Source: Pyxidicoccus parkwaysis | Lineage (GTDB): Bacteria > Myxococcota > Myxococcia > Myxococcales > Myxococcaceae | Direction of reading: 5' to 3' | Length of the DNA: 64,000 bases | NCBI RefSeq assembly: GCF_017301735.1 | Contig: NZ_CP071090.1 | Coordinates: 5,384,001-5,448,000 of the forward strand | Shown: positions 24,821 through 33,765 of the stretch, in pieces | Position numbering within the stretch: position 1 is the stretch's first letter | Layout of the letters: every line of letters starts with the position of its first letter | Notes under the pieces: generated by a model | Database searches by the model: none | The model's input: only the letters and a program-made list of their open reading frames with translations | Told to the model about the DNA's origin: nothing | Program-made: the position numbers and the translations under genes

Positions 24821-26491
24821 ATGCGCGCCCATATGACCGAGCTGCTCACCCGTGCTGAAGCCTCGAAGTACAAGCAGACCTCCCGCCACTCCGATGTGCT
24901 CGCCTTCGTGGACGAGCTGTGCACCCGCACGAAGCTCGTACGCCGCGTGGACTTCGGAAAGAGCGGCGAGGGCCAGCCCCTGGTCGCGCTCATCGTCAGC
25001 GACCGCAACTGCTTCACGCCCGAGCTGGCGCGCAAGCAGAAGAAGGTCATCGTGCTGGTGGAGGCCAACATCCACGCGGGCGAGGTGGAGGGCAAGGAGG
25101 CCGTGCTCGGCCTGGCTCGAGACCTCACGCTCACGAAGCTGGGCAAGAAGCTCCTGGACAAGCTGTGCCTCGTGCTCGTCCCGAACTTCAACCCGGACGG
25201 CAATGACCGCATCAGCCCCAACAACCGCAAGCTCAACCTGGAGGCGCTCGAAGGCCAGGTGAACCCCGAGGGCGGCGTGGGCACGCGCTACACGGGCGAG
25301 GGGTGGAACCTCAACCGTGACAACACGAAGCAGGAGGGGCCGGAGACGCGCGCCCTCGCGGCGCTGCATCAGACGTGGTGGCCGCACGTGTTCATCGACT
25401 GCCACACCACCGACGGCAGCATCCACGCGAACGACCTCACCTTCGACACGTCGCACTCCAACGAGCCCCTCTTCACGGAGCTGCGCGAGTTCAACCGCGA
25501 CATGCTGGAGCGCGTGGCCAAGGCGGTGAAGAAGGGCCACAAGTTCGACAGCTACTGGTACGGCAACTACCGCGTGGAGGGAGACCCGAACTCGGGCTGG
25601 CACACGTACCCGGCGCTGCCCCGCTTCGGCAGCCACTACCGAGGCCTGCTGGGCCGCATCGACGTGCTGCTGGAGACGTACAGCTACATCGACTTCAAGC
25701 GCCGCTGCGCCGTCACGCGGGCGTGGCTCCTGGAGCTGCTGCGCGACGCCGCGAAGAACGCCACCAGATACCGCGCCATCACCGCCGCCGAGGAGGAGCG
25801 CATCATCGCTCGCGGCAAGACGCCGGACCCGCAGGCGCTCGTGGGCATCAACTATGGCGTCGCCACGCGTGACGAGAAGGGCGCGCTCGTCTTCGAGTAC
25901 CCCGCCTACGTGAAGCCCGGCGACGTAGCCACCGTGCTGGCCTACGACGAGGCGAGCATCGCGGCGCGGCGCTACCCGGGGAAGCGGAAGAAGACGTACC
26001 GCGTGCCGCACCACCGGACGTTCATCCCTACGCAGGCGGTGAGCACGCCGGTGGCGTACCTCGTCCCGGCGGAGCTGGCGTCGCGGCTGGAGGGGCACGG
26101 CGTCCAGTTCGAGCGGCTGTCCGGGGCGAAGCACTACACGGTGGACAGCTACCGCGTGGCGCGGCGCGAGCAGACGTTCAGCCCCGACGTCGCGGCCAAC
26201 GTGCCGCCGCCGGGCGAGGCCGAGGTGCCGCTCAGCCAGAAGCCCAAGCCCGTGCGCTTCGAGACGGTGCTCACCGTGGCGCCCGAGCGCACCACGCGCG
26301 AGTTCCCCGCGGGCACGCTGTACGTGCCCACCGCGCAGCGCACCGGCACGCTCGCCGTGTACCTGCTGGAGCCGCACTCCGATGACGGCCTGTGCCGCTG
26401 GCAGTTCCTCGACGGCATGATTACGACGGGCGAGCTGTACCCCATCCACCGCGTGGTGGAGGCCGCCACCGCGCCGAAGAAGGCGGAGTGA
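24821..26491 (+). CDS. M14-family zinc metallocarboxypeptidase-like protein
   Basis: 556 aa. Zinc ligands His85 and Glu88 lie in NIHAGEVEGKE (HxxE), with a third ligand His195 in FIDCHTTDG. NFNPDGNDR and GWNLNRDNTK are further M14 hallmarks (the Arg/Asn substrate-carboxylate site). ATG 24821 is chosen because GAGG precedes it by 6 nt; ATG 24833 is an alternative. There is no signal peptide, so it is probably cytoplasmic. The C-terminal 200 residues form an extra beta-rich domain. It could act on peptides or on amidated or acylated amino acids. Confidence 0.85.
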   Translation: MRAHMTELLTRAEASKYKQTSRHSDVLAFVDELCTRTKLVRRVDFGKSGEGQPLVALIVSDRNCFTPELARKQKKVIVLVEANIHAGEVEGKEAVLGLARDLTLTKLGKKLLDKLCLVLVPNFNPDGNDRISPNNRKLNLEALEGQVNPEGGVGTRYTGEGWNLNRDNTKQEGPETRALAALHQTWWPHVFIDCHTTDGSIHANDLTFDTSHSNEPLFTELREFNRDMLERVAKAVKKGHKFDSYWYGNYRVEGDPNSGWHTYPALPRFGSHYRGLLGRIDVLLETYSYIDFKRRCAVTRAWLLELLRDAAKNATRYRAITAAEEERIIARGKTPDPQALVGINYGVATRDEKGALVFEYPAYVKPGDVATVLAYDEASIAARRYPGKRKKTYRVPHHRTFIPTQAVSTPVAYLVPAELASRLEGHGVQFERLSGAKHYTVDSYRVARREQTFSPDVAANVPPPGEAEVPLSQKPKPVRFETVLTVAPERTTREFPAGTLYVPTAQRTGTLAVYLLEPHSDDGLCRWQFLDGMITTGELYPIHRVVEAATAPKKAE

Positions 26492-26506
26492 GGGCCTCGG
26501 GCCCTC
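26490..26506 (+). terminator. hairpin at the end of the M14 gene
   Basis: GAGGGCC-TCG-GGCCCTC, 7 bp, overlapping the TGA stop. No T-tract follows, so termination is only suggested. Confidence 0.35.
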
Positions 26507-26621
26507 CTCGCTGAGGGCCCTGCTTCTCTCGGGAGGCAGGGTGCTCGACGGTCGTTTCCTCGCAATCGGGAAGGTGGATCTCCGTTACCGTCGGGTATCC
26601 ACCTCACCTGCGAGGCCTCGA

Positions 26622-28106
26622 TTGCGACACCTGGACTTCCTCTTCGCGGCCGCCTTCGTTCTGGGTGCCGGACTCGCCGGCTGTGCCTCCTCCTCCGTAG
26701 GTGTGCGTCCCGCGTCCTCGGGGGAGCCCGAGCTGCTGCTGAAGGACGGCACCACTCCGGAGGCCGCGCGTGGGGTGTGGCGCTCGCTCGGGTACGGGCT
26801 CGTGCTCACCGTCACCCCGGATGGGCTGAAGCTGCACCACGAAACCTCGGCCGGCTGCTACGCGGACCCTGGAGGCGAGGACAGCCTGCTGACGTCGCTC
26901 GTCTATCTCGTGCCGGGCACGTCCCCGGACGAGCTGACCGTGGTCAGCGACCCGGGCGAGACGGAGTACCTCTTCAAGCGAATCCCCGCCCTACCCCCGG
27001 CCTGCGCGGCCTCCGTCACGTGGACTCCGCCGCGCCTGTTCGACGTGTTCGCCGCGACCTTCACGGAGCAGTACGCCTTCTTCCCGGAGCACCACGTGGA
27101 CTGGAAGGCACGCGTCGCCGCGAATCGCCCGCGCGTCACGGACGCGACGGATGCACGCGCGCTGTTCGATGTCTTCACGGACATGCTCACGGGGGTGGAG
27201 GACGCTCACCTCGGCCTCGCCGCCGAAATCGACGGGGAGGAGCATTCCTTCAGCGCGGGCGAGGGCATCACCACGCGGCGCCTGGAGGAACGGGCCCGCA
27301 AGGCCGGCCTTCCGGAGCGCGAGGCGAAGCGCGGCTGGCTGCGCGCGTACCGCGACGGCATCCTCCACACGGTGTTGCAGGACACGGGGCACCACGTGGC
27401 GAACCAGCGCATCATCCACGGCCGCGTGGGCGACCTCGGCTACCTCAACGTGCTGACGATGGGTGGCTTCGTCGAGGGCGCGCCCACGCTCGCCGAGGAG
27501 AGTGTCGCGCTGAAGGCCGCGCTCGACGAAGCACTCACCTCCTTCCAGGGCGCGCGGGCCGTCATCGTCGACGTGAGCAACAATCGCGGCGGGTATGACG
27601 CCGTGGCCCGGGACATCGCCGCGCGCTTCGCGGAGGCACGGCACCTCGCGTACACCAAGCGCCCCCGGGCGGCGGCCGTGGCGCCGCAGCCCTTCTACGT
27701 AGAGCCCGCGCGAGGCCCTCGCTTCACCGGGCCCGTCTACCTCGTGACGAGCGACGTCACCGTGAGCGCCGGCGAGGTCTTCACCCTCTGCATGCGCGCG
27801 CTGCCCAACGTCACGCACGTGGGCACCACGACGCGCGGCGCCTTCTCCGATGTCATCGTGAAGCCGCTGCCCAACGCGTGGCGCATGGAGCTGTCCAGCG
27901 AGGTGTACCTCGACCCGAAGGGCATCCTGTACGAAGCCCAGGGCATTCCTCCCACGCGGCCGCTCGAAATCTTCCCGGAGAGCGACCTCGATGGCGGGCA
28001 CACGAAGGCCGTGCTGTCGCTGATGGAGCTCGCGAGGCAACAGACGCCCGAACCGCCGCGAAGTGCGCGGGCCGATGCAGCCGAGGAGCGCGGCCCACTC
28101 AGGTGA
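26622..28106 (+). CDS. S41-family peptidase-like lipoprotein
   Basis: About 494 aa from a TTG start at 26622. That start has GCGAGG about 6 nt upstream and gives a compact lipoprotein signal peptide (LFAAAFVLGAGLAGC, Cys21). An in-frame GTG at 26541 with GGGAGG is the alternative and would add 27 residues before the hydrophobic core. The C-terminal half is the tail-specific-protease (S41) fold: ARAVIVDVSNNRGGYD, then the nucleophile Ser382 in TVSAGEVF, then TTTRGAFSD. No PDZ domain is obvious, as in the IRBP/interphotoreceptor-like branch. The gene overlaps the convergent dehydrogenase by 8 nt. Confidence 0.8.
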   Translation: MRHLDFLFAAAFVLGAGLAGCASSSVGVRPASSGEPELLLKDGTTPEAARGVWRSLGYGLVLTVTPDGLKLHHETSAGCYADPGGEDSLLTSLVYLVPGTSPDELTVVSDPGETEYLFKRIPALPPACAASVTWTPPRLFDVFAATFTEQYAFFPEHHVDWKARVAANRPRVTDATDARALFDVFTDMLTGVEDAHLGLAAEIDGEEHSFSAGEGITTRRLEERARKAGLPEREAKRGWLRAYRDGILHTVLQDTGHHVANQRIIHGRVGDLGYLNVLTMGGFVEGAPTLAEESVALKAALDEALTSFQGARAVIVDVSNNRGGYDAVARDIAARFAEARHLAYTKRPRAAAVAPQPFYVEPARGPRFTGPVYLVTSDVTVSAGEVFTLCMRALPNVTHVGTTTRGAFSDVIVKPLPNAWRMELSSEVYLDPKGILYEAQGIPPTRPLEIFPESDLDGGHTKAVLSLMELARQQTPEPPRSARADAAEERGPLR

Positions 28107-29052
28107 GCAGCCGCACCGGCGCGCCGGAGTGCCACGCGAGGATGTCCTCCAGCGCGTCACGGTAGAAGACGGCGTAGTTCTCCCGCGTCACGTAGCCCAG
28201 GTGCGGTGTCAGCACGACGTTGGGCAGCGAGAGCAGCGGGTGGTTCGCCGGCAGAGGCTCCACGGAGAAGACATCCAGCCCGGCCCCGGCGATGCGCTGC
28301 CCGCTCAGCACGGCGAGCAACGCCACCTCGTCCACGAGTCCCGCGCGCGCGGTGTTGATGAACCACGCGGTGCGCTTCATCGCGTTCAGCTCTACGGCCC
28401 CGACGATGCTCCGCGTGCGCTCACCGAGGACGAGGTGCAGGCTCACGACGTCGGACATGGAGAACAACTCCTGCTTCTCCACGCGGCGCGCGCCCACCTC
28501 CGCTGCTCGCGCGTCGGTGAGGTTCTGGCTCCAGGCCACCACCTCCATGCCAAAGGCGGCGCCCACCCTCGCCATCTGCCCGCCGAGCTTCCCCAGCCCC
28601 AGCAGCCCCAATCGCTTGCCCGCGAGGCCCTCGGTGATTCCGGTCTGCCACGTACCGGCGCGCAGCGCACGGTCCTCCACGGGGATGCGCTTCAGCAGCG
28701 AGAGGATGAGGCCCCAGGCGAGCTCCGCCGTCGGCGCGCCCACGTTTCCCGTGCCGCACACGGGGATGCCTCGCGCACGGCAGGCCTCCAGGTCGATGGC
28801 CGCGTTGCGCCCGCCCGTCGTCACCAGCAGTCGCAGCTTCGGCAGGCGTTCGATGAGCGCGGCGGGGAACGGCGTGCGCTCGCGCATGAGGACGACGACG
28901 TCGAAGGGCTGGAGCGCCGCCACCAACTCCTCGCGGTCCGCGAGGTGTCTGTCGAAGACGTGCAGCGTGCTGCCCTCGGGAAGCCGCTCCCATGGGGCGA
29001 GGCTGCGCGAGACACGCTGGTAGTCATCCAGGATGGCGATGTTCAAGGGCAT
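28099..29052 (-). CDS. D-2-hydroxyacid dehydrogenase family protein
   Basis: 317 aa. The NAD-binding motif is GLLGLGKLGGQMARVG, the substrate Arg lies in NTARAGLVDE, the Glu region is DVFSVEPLP, and the His is in LTPHLGYVT. This is the complete catalytic set of the 3-phosphoglycerate/hydroxyacid dehydrogenase superfamily. It would reduce a 2-oxoacid or oxidise a D-2-hydroxyacid; the substrate is unknown. Start ATG 29052 is placed at MPLNIAILDDYQ. It is convergent with the S41 gene, with an 8-nt overlap of the ends. Confidence 0.88.
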   Translation of the reverse strand: MPLNIAILDDYQRVSRSLAPWERLPEGSTLHVFDRHLADREELVAALQPFDVVVLMRERTPFPAALIERLPKLRLLVTTGGRNAAIDLEACRARGIPVCGTGNVGAPTAELAWGLILSLLKRIPVEDRALRAGTWQTGITEGLAGKRLGLLGLGKLGGQMARVGAAFGMEVVAWSQNLTDARAAEVGARRVEKQELFSMSDVVSLHLVLGERTRSIVGAVELNAMKRTAWFINTARAGLVDEVALLAVLSGQRIAGAGLDVFSVEPLPANHPLLSLPNVVLTPHLGYVTRENYAVFYRDALEDILAWHSGAPVRLLT

Positions 29053-29142
29053 GCCCGTACGCCTACTCCAGCGGGCACTTCGATGCACCGGCGGAAACCA
29101 ACCGGCCGTCGGGAGGAAGTCACCCACCCAAGGCGCCCGGCT

Positions 29143-29730
29143 TCACATACTGCCGACCATCCAGGCGCCCCCCAGGGCGACGGAGAGAGCGGACGCCATC
29201 CTCGGTACCCGGGCGCCGATGGCCGAAGAGAAGCGGCGCTTCAGCGAGAAGCGGGCGATGCCCGCCGTGAGCCCGGCCATGGCGGCGGTACTGCCGATGG
29301 AGAAGCCTCCCAGGTAGAGGGCCTTGTCCGCGAGCGAGCCGGACACCGCCGCGGGAAGGATGAGCAGCAGGGCCGCCGCGCCCGTGAGGCCGTGCACCAG
29401 GCCCACCACAATCACATTGCGCGTCTCCGCCTCGGACGGGCCGGTGAGCGCGCGCCGCTTCAGGCCCCAGAGGCCCATGCCCATCAGCGCGAGAGCGGCC
29501 AGCCGCTCGGCCCAGCGCTCGACTCCTTGCAGGTGCACCGTGGAGAGGACCAGCAGCAGCACGGCGGACGCGGCCAGCGTCCCCAGCCCGTGACCGAGGC
29601 CCCAGAGCAGCCCCACCCGCCACGCTCCCTGACGCCGCCCCACCGACAGCGGCGCGAGGCTGAGCAGATGGTCCGGTCCCGACAGAGCATGGAGTGCACC
29701 TGAACCCAGACCCGCGAGCGCCATCACCAT
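29143..29730 (-). CDS. NicO/UreH-type nickel-cobalt transporter-like membrane protein
   Basis: About 195 aa with six membrane helices. The first helix carries GALHALSGPDHLLSLAPLSVG, which is the HxxxxxDH metal-entry motif of NicO/UreH transporters, and GLLWGLGHGLG is the second conserved block. A VVGLVHGLTGAAAL helix repeats the theme. AGGA lies 10 nt before ATG 29730; the frame is open further upstream and would encode a His-rich start (QHYHEH), which I consider less likely. The metal specificity cannot be read from sequence. Confidence 0.75.
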   Translation of the reverse strand: MVMALAGLGSGALHALSGPDHLLSLAPLSVGRRQGAWRVGLLWGLGHGLGTLAASAVLLLVLSTVHLQGVERWAERLAALALMGMGLWGLKRRALTGPSEAETRNVIVVGLVHGLTGAAALLLILPAAVSGSLADKALYLGGFSIGSTAAMAGLTAGIARFSLKRRFSSAIGARVPRMASALSVALGGAWMVGSM

Positions 29731-29821
29731 ACGCAACCCGTCCTTTCCCACCGGAGAACGGAGGGAAAGATGCGCCCGTGGAGCGATATCCGCCAAGACA
29801 TCGTTCCGATGCTCGTGATAG

Positions 29822-29842
29822 TGCTGGACTATCAATCCAGCA
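29822..29842. promoter_or_regulatory. perfect 7-bp inverted repeat between the MBL and NicO genes
   Basis: TGCTGGA (29822-29828), 7-nt loop, TCCAGCA (29836-29842). It lies 13 nt downstream of the MBL stop and about 90 nt upstream of the NicO start on the same strand. It could be a weak terminator (no T-tract) or an operator for the transporter. Confidence 0.35.
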
Positions 29843-29854
29843 GGGACGGCGTCC

Positions 29855-30910
29855 CTATCCGCCTACCGCGGGCCGCACCGCGAGCGGCTCGGGGGCCACC
29901 TCGCGCCACCACGGCGTGACCAGCTCCACATGGCCGGGCTCGACGGCGGAGCCCAGGCGCGGCGTGAAGAGACGCACCTTCTGCTCATCCGCGAGGCGCA
30001 GCAGCGTCTCGGCCGGCTCGTCCCACGCGTGCAGCGCGAGGTTGAAGGTTCCCCAATGCACCGGCATCAACGTGCCGCCGCCAAGCATCGCGTGCGCCTT
30101 GAGCGCGTTCTCCGGCCCCAGGTGGATGCCACCCCAAGACGGGTGCCAGGCGCCCACCTCCAGCATCACCAGGTCGAACGGCCCGTGACGGCGGCCAATC
30201 TCCTCGAACTCCGACGTCAGCCCGGTGTCGCCGCTGAAGAAGACGCGCCGCTTGTCCGTCGTCAGCACCCACGAGGCCCAGAGCGTGCGGTTCCTGTCTC
30301 CCATGCCACGGCCGGAGAAGTGCTGCGCCGGGGCGGCGGTGAAGCCCACCGGGCCCACGCGGGTCTCCTCCCACCAGTCCAGCTCGGTGATGAGCTCCGG
30401 CGCCACGCCGTACGCCTCCAGGTGCGCGCCCACCCCCAGCGCGGTGATGAAGGGCACGCGCAGCTTCGCGAGCTTCGCAATCGTGGGGCGGCACAGGTGG
30501 TCGTAGTGGTCATGCGACAGCAGCACCGCGTCCACCTTCGGCAGCGCCTCCAGCGGCACCGGCGCCGGGTGGAAGCGCTTCGGTCCCGCGAAGGACATGG
30601 GCGAGGCACGCTCGCCCCAGACGGGGTCCGTGAGGATGCGCGCGCCGTCCAACTCCAGGAGCATGGTGCTGTGGCCCAGCCACGTGACGCGGAAGCCGCT
30701 GTCCGGCTTGCGTGCCCACGTCTCCAGCGGACTCTCCACCGGCAGGGGCGCCGGGGGCGTGCGGTTGGTGCCGCCGAAGAAGTACTCGCCGAGAATCGGC
30801 AGCGGGTTGCCCTGGATGCCCGGGGCGACGGGCGCGGTGTTGCGGAAGCGGCCGTCGGAGAACTGCCGTGAGGCACGCACCCGCTCGAGTCGGAGTCCTG
30901 AGAAAGACAT
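29855..30910 (-). CDS. MBL-fold metallo-hydrolase, NAPE-PLD/UlaG-like
   Basis: 351 aa. VTWLGHSTMLLEL begins the MBL domain, followed by the zinc motif SHDHYDHL, FSGDTGLTSEF and PVHWGTFNLALHAWDEP. This order matches the lipoprotein-associated phospholipase-D-like (NAPE-PLD) branch. GNPLPILGEYFFGGTNRTPP before the domain is also common in that branch. There is no signal peptide. In that family a phosphodiester such as N-acyl-phosphatidylethanolamine may be cleaved, but the substrate here is not established. Confidence 0.85.
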   Translation of the reverse strand: MSFSGLRLERVRASRQFSDGRFRNTAPVAPGIQGNPLPILGEYFFGGTNRTPPAPLPVESPLETWARKPDSGFRVTWLGHSTMLLELDGARILTDPVWGERASPMSFAGPKRFHPAPVPLEALPKVDAVLLSHDHYDHLCRPTIAKLAKLRVPFITALGVGAHLEAYGVAPELITELDWWEETRVGPVGFTAAPAQHFSGRGMGDRNRTLWASWVLTTDKRRVFFSGDTGLTSEFEEIGRRHGPFDLVMLEVGAWHPSWGGIHLGPENALKAHAMLGGGTLMPVHWGTFNLALHAWDEPAETLLRLADEQKVRLFTPRLGSAVEPGHVELVTPWWREVAPEPLAVRPAVGG

Positions 30911-30968
30911 GGCGCGTGTCTAACGGCTCGCGCCGAGTCTGGCCAGTCGGCCTGTGTAAAGAAGTGTG

Positions 30969-31139
30969 TTACCGGCTGTCCTTGCGCTTCTGCTGGCGGG
31001 CCTGCTCCGCCCTGAGCGCGCCCCCAATCCGCCGCCCCGCCACCTTCGTCATCTTCGAGACCGGGTTGCCCTGCTTCTTCGGCCAGGGCGGCTGCCAGCT
31101 CGAGGTCGACGGCTTGCCGGGGAAGCTCTTGTTCTTCAT
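30969..31139 (-). CDS. small basic protein (hypothetical)
   Basis: 56 aa with many Lys/Arg (begins MKNKSFPGKPSTSSWQPPW, ends RAEQARQQKRKDSR). GAGG is 9 nt upstream of ATG 31139; ATG 31154 would add five residues. Between the MBL and cyclophilin genes this is the only frame with sensible composition. It could bind nucleic acid. No family recognised; it may be spurious. Confidence 0.4.
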   Translation of the reverse strand: MKNKSFPGKPSTSSWQPPWPKKQGNPVSKMTKVAGRRIGGALRAEQARQQKRKDSR

Positions 31140-31295
31140 GGGCCTGGTCCTCATGCGTGAAGGCTGACATGCCGGCGAGCTCCCGTCAGCCCCTCCGGCG
31201 CGGGAGTCGCTGAACAGGTGACGCCAACCCCAACATGCGCATACCGGGACACGGCCGAAGCCCGGCGGCCGGCCCGCCATGCGCCCCTCGGTACC

Positions 31296-31928
31296 TCAGC
31301 CCTTGGTGGGTGCCGGCTGGCGCGTGGCCTTGAGGATGCGCACCGGTGGCGTGAGCTTCTGCTCGCTGTGCGGCGCCTGCTGGATGGCGCGCACCACGTC
31401 CATGCCCTTCACCACCCGGCCGAACGCGGCGAAGCCCTGCCCGTCCGGGTTGCGCTTGCCGCCGAAGTCCAACTCCGGCTGCGCGCCAACGCAGATGAAG
31501 AAGTCTCCCGTCGCGGTGTCCGGCGTGTCTCGCGCCATGGAGATGGCACCGTCCACGTGCTTCAGGCCCGTGTCCTTCGTGCGCTCCAGTGGAATGGGTG
31601 CCTTCTCCTCGGACTGGCGCGCGGGGTCCACACCGGCCTGGATGACCTCAATCTTCACCGGGTTGTTCGGCTGGTTGTCCGGCGTCACCGTGCGGTGGAA
31701 CACGCCGCCGTCGTAGAGGCCCGCGTCCACGTACCCCAGGAAGTTGCGCACCGTCTTCGGCGCATGGGCCTCGTCGAGCTCCAATTCGATGTCGCCCTTC
31801 TCCGTCTGGAGCAGCACCCGCACCGGCGGAGGCGCCTTCGGCTTGCCGCCCTTCTTCGGCGCGGCGAGCACGGCGGCGGGAAGGGTGAGCAGCAACACGG
31901 CGAGGCAAGCAGACGCAAACGTCTTCAT
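31296..31928 (-). CDS. secreted cyclophilin-type peptidyl-prolyl isomerase
   Basis: 210 aa. The Sec signal peptide ends near residue 22 (LPAAVLAA). The cyclophilin core is LLQTEKGDIELELDEAHAPKTVRNFLGYVDAGLYDGGVFHR (in adjoining parts), with the catalytic Arg in FHR and GDFFICVGAQPELDFGGK later. It should catalyse proline isomerisation in the periplasm. ATG 31928 is chosen; an in-frame GTG at 31937 would add three residues. It is divergent from the P450 gene. Confidence 0.87.
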   Translation of the reverse strand: MKTFASACLAVLLLTLPAAVLAAPKKGGKPKAPPPVRVLLQTEKGDIELELDEAHAPKTVRNFLGYVDAGLYDGGVFHRTVTPDNQPNNPVKIEVIQAGVDPARQSEEKAPIPLERTKDTGLKHVDGAISMARDTPDTATGDFFICVGAQPELDFGGKRNPDGQGFAAFGRVVKGMDVVRAIQQAPHSEQKLTPPVRILKATRQPAPTKG

Positions 31929-32049
31929 GGGCGGCACCTGGACGGGAGGACGGCCCGCGTACGATGCCCGCCACGGGCCGAGCAGGGCCAGGAAATCCCC
32001 TTCCCTTCGTATCCTTCCCAGCAGCCTCCGTCCCCGAGAACCCCACGCG

Positions 32050-33246
32050 ATGACCGCCCGTCACAACCTCCTGTCCCCCGAGCTGAAGGCCAATCCGTAC
32101 CCGGCGTACGCGGACCTGCGCCGCAACGCCCCGGTGTGTCAGGTGGACCCGGGTGGAATGTGGGCCGTGTCCCGCTACGAGGACGTGATGTACGTCCTCA
32201 AGAATCCGCAGCTCTTCTCCTCGACAGGCTTCGGGGCGGCCACCAACCCGCCGTGGCTGGGCGGCAACCCGCTCTCCGACTCGATGCTCGCGCAGGACCC
32301 GCCCCTGCACGGGCGACTGCGGGGACTCATCTCCCGCGCCTTCGGCGCTTCCGCCATCTCCCGCATGGAACCGCGCGTGCGTGACATTGCCCGCGAGGCC
32401 GTGGCCGCGCTGCCCCTGGGCCAATCCTTCGACGTGATGCAGCCCTATGCCCTGCGCATCCCCGCCAGCGTCATCGGCGACCTGCTGGGCGTGGAGCCCG
32501 CGCTGCATGCGCGGCTCAAGCGGTGGGCGGACCTCATCACCGGCGGCGTCACCACCGTGCGCCCGGAGGAGGAGGACCGCAAGCAGCTCGCGCGCGATGC
32601 GGTGAGGGAGCTGAAGACGTACTTCGGCGAGCTGCTGGAGCGCCGCCGCCAGGAGCCCGGCGAGGACATGCTGAGCGACCTCGTCCGCCTCCGCGTGGAC
32701 GGCGAGGCCCTGTCCACCGACGAGCTGCTCGCCTTCTGCGCCATGCTGCTCGTGGGCGGAATCGAGACGGCGGTGAACATGCTGGGCACCTCGCTGCTCG
32801 TGCTGGCGGAGCGGCCGGAGCTGCTCGCACGGCTGCGTGAGGAGCGCTCGCGCATCCCCGCCTTCCTCGAGGAGGTGCTGCGCTACGAGCCGCCCATCCA
32901 CGCCGCGCCGCGCGTCACCACGCAGGACGTGGAGGTGGGAGGCACGCACCTGCCCGCGGGCTCGCGCGTGCTGACGCTCATCGGCTCGGCGTGCCGTGAC
33001 GACGCGCAGTACCCGGACGCGGACCGCTTCGACCTGGACCGGCCCGGCCCGCAGAACCTGCCCTTCGGGCACGGCATCCACTTCTGCCTCGGCGCGCAGC
33101 TCGCGCGACTGGAGGGACGGCTGGCCCTGGAGGCGGTGCTGGAGCGCGTGGGCCGGCTGGAGCGCGGCCCCGAGCCCATGACGTGGCACCGCACGCTGGT
33201 GGTGCGCGGCCCGGGCACCCTGCCCCTCGTGCTGCACCCGGTTTGA
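32050..33246 (+). CDS. cytochrome P450
   Basis: 398 aa, the usual size for a soluble bacterial P450. The I-helix is LLVGGIETAVNML, with Glu-Thr in place of Asp-Thr. The K-helix ExxR lies in FLEEVLRYEPP, and the haem loop FGHGIHFCLG provides the axial Cys346. It would need ferredoxin and reductase partners, none of which are encoded nearby (the rubredoxin is 24 kb away). The substrate is unknown. It stands alone, so no biosynthetic cluster is evident. Confidence 0.93.
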   Translation: MTARHNLLSPELKANPYPAYADLRRNAPVCQVDPGGMWAVSRYEDVMYVLKNPQLFSSTGFGAATNPPWLGGNPLSDSMLAQDPPLHGRLRGLISRAFGASAISRMEPRVRDIAREAVAALPLGQSFDVMQPYALRIPASVIGDLLGVEPALHARLKRWADLITGGVTTVRPEEEDRKQLARDAVRELKTYFGELLERRRQEPGEDMLSDLVRLRVDGEALSTDELLAFCAMLLVGGIETAVNMLGTSLLVLAERPELLARLREERSRIPAFLEEVLRYEPPIHAAPRVTTQDVEVGGTHLPAGSRVLTLIGSACRDDAQYPDADRFDLDRPGPQNLPFGHGIHFCLGAQLARLEGRLALEAVLERVGRLERGPEPMTWHRTLVVRGPGTLPLVLHPV

Positions 33247-33294
33247 GCGGGCAGCGGCTTATCTCCCGGCCCGAAGCTCTTTAGAGTGGGCGGC

Positions 33295-33762
33295 ATGTCC
33301 GACGAAAAGACCTTCGTCTCCCGCGTCGCCTACGAGCACACCCACCCCACCGTCCTGGCCGTCTACTGCTCGGACGGGCGCTTCACGGATGCCGTCGAGG
33401 ACCTCGCCCAGCACCTCGGGCACGAGCGCATCGACACGCTGACGATTCCGGGCGGCCCCGCGCTGCTCAACCGTTGGGTGGCGGACTACCTGGAGAGCGA
33501 CGTCGTCACCCGGGCCGCGCGCTTCCTCATCGAGGGCCACCACATCACCGAGGTGCTGCTGCTGGCCCATGCCGGCTGCGGCTACTACAACGCCCGGCAC
33601 GGCAGCATGGGCCCGGAGTTCATCGCCGAGCAGCAACTCACGGACTTGCGCCACGCCGCCGAGGAGCTCCAGAAGGCCTACCCCGGCATCAACGTGCACC
33701 TGTACTTCACCCGCCCCCACGACACGCGCATCCACTTCGAGCCCGTGCCGCTGAAGGCGTAG
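33295..33762 (+). CDS. beta-carbonic-anhydrase-like protein
   Basis: 155 aa. It carries the beta-class zinc set in reduced form: Cys25-x-Asp27-x-Arg29 in VYCSDGRF, then His92-x-x-Cys95 in AHAGCGYY, with TIPGGPALLNRW between. Normal beta-carbonic anhydrases have about 190-220 aa, so this is a short version. It may hydrate CO2 or, like some relatives, carbonyl sulfide or CS2, or be inactive. ATG 33295 is chosen. It lies 48 nt after the P450 gene and may be co-transcribed. Confidence 0.68.
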   Translation: MSDEKTFVSRVAYEHTHPTVLAVYCSDGRFTDAVEDLAQHLGHERIDTLTIPGGPALLNRWVADYLESDVVTRAARFLIEGHHITEVLLLAHAGCGYYNARHGSMGPEFIAEQQLTDLRHAAEELQKAYPGINVHLYFTRPHDTRIHFEPVPLKA

Positions 33763-33765
33763 GGC

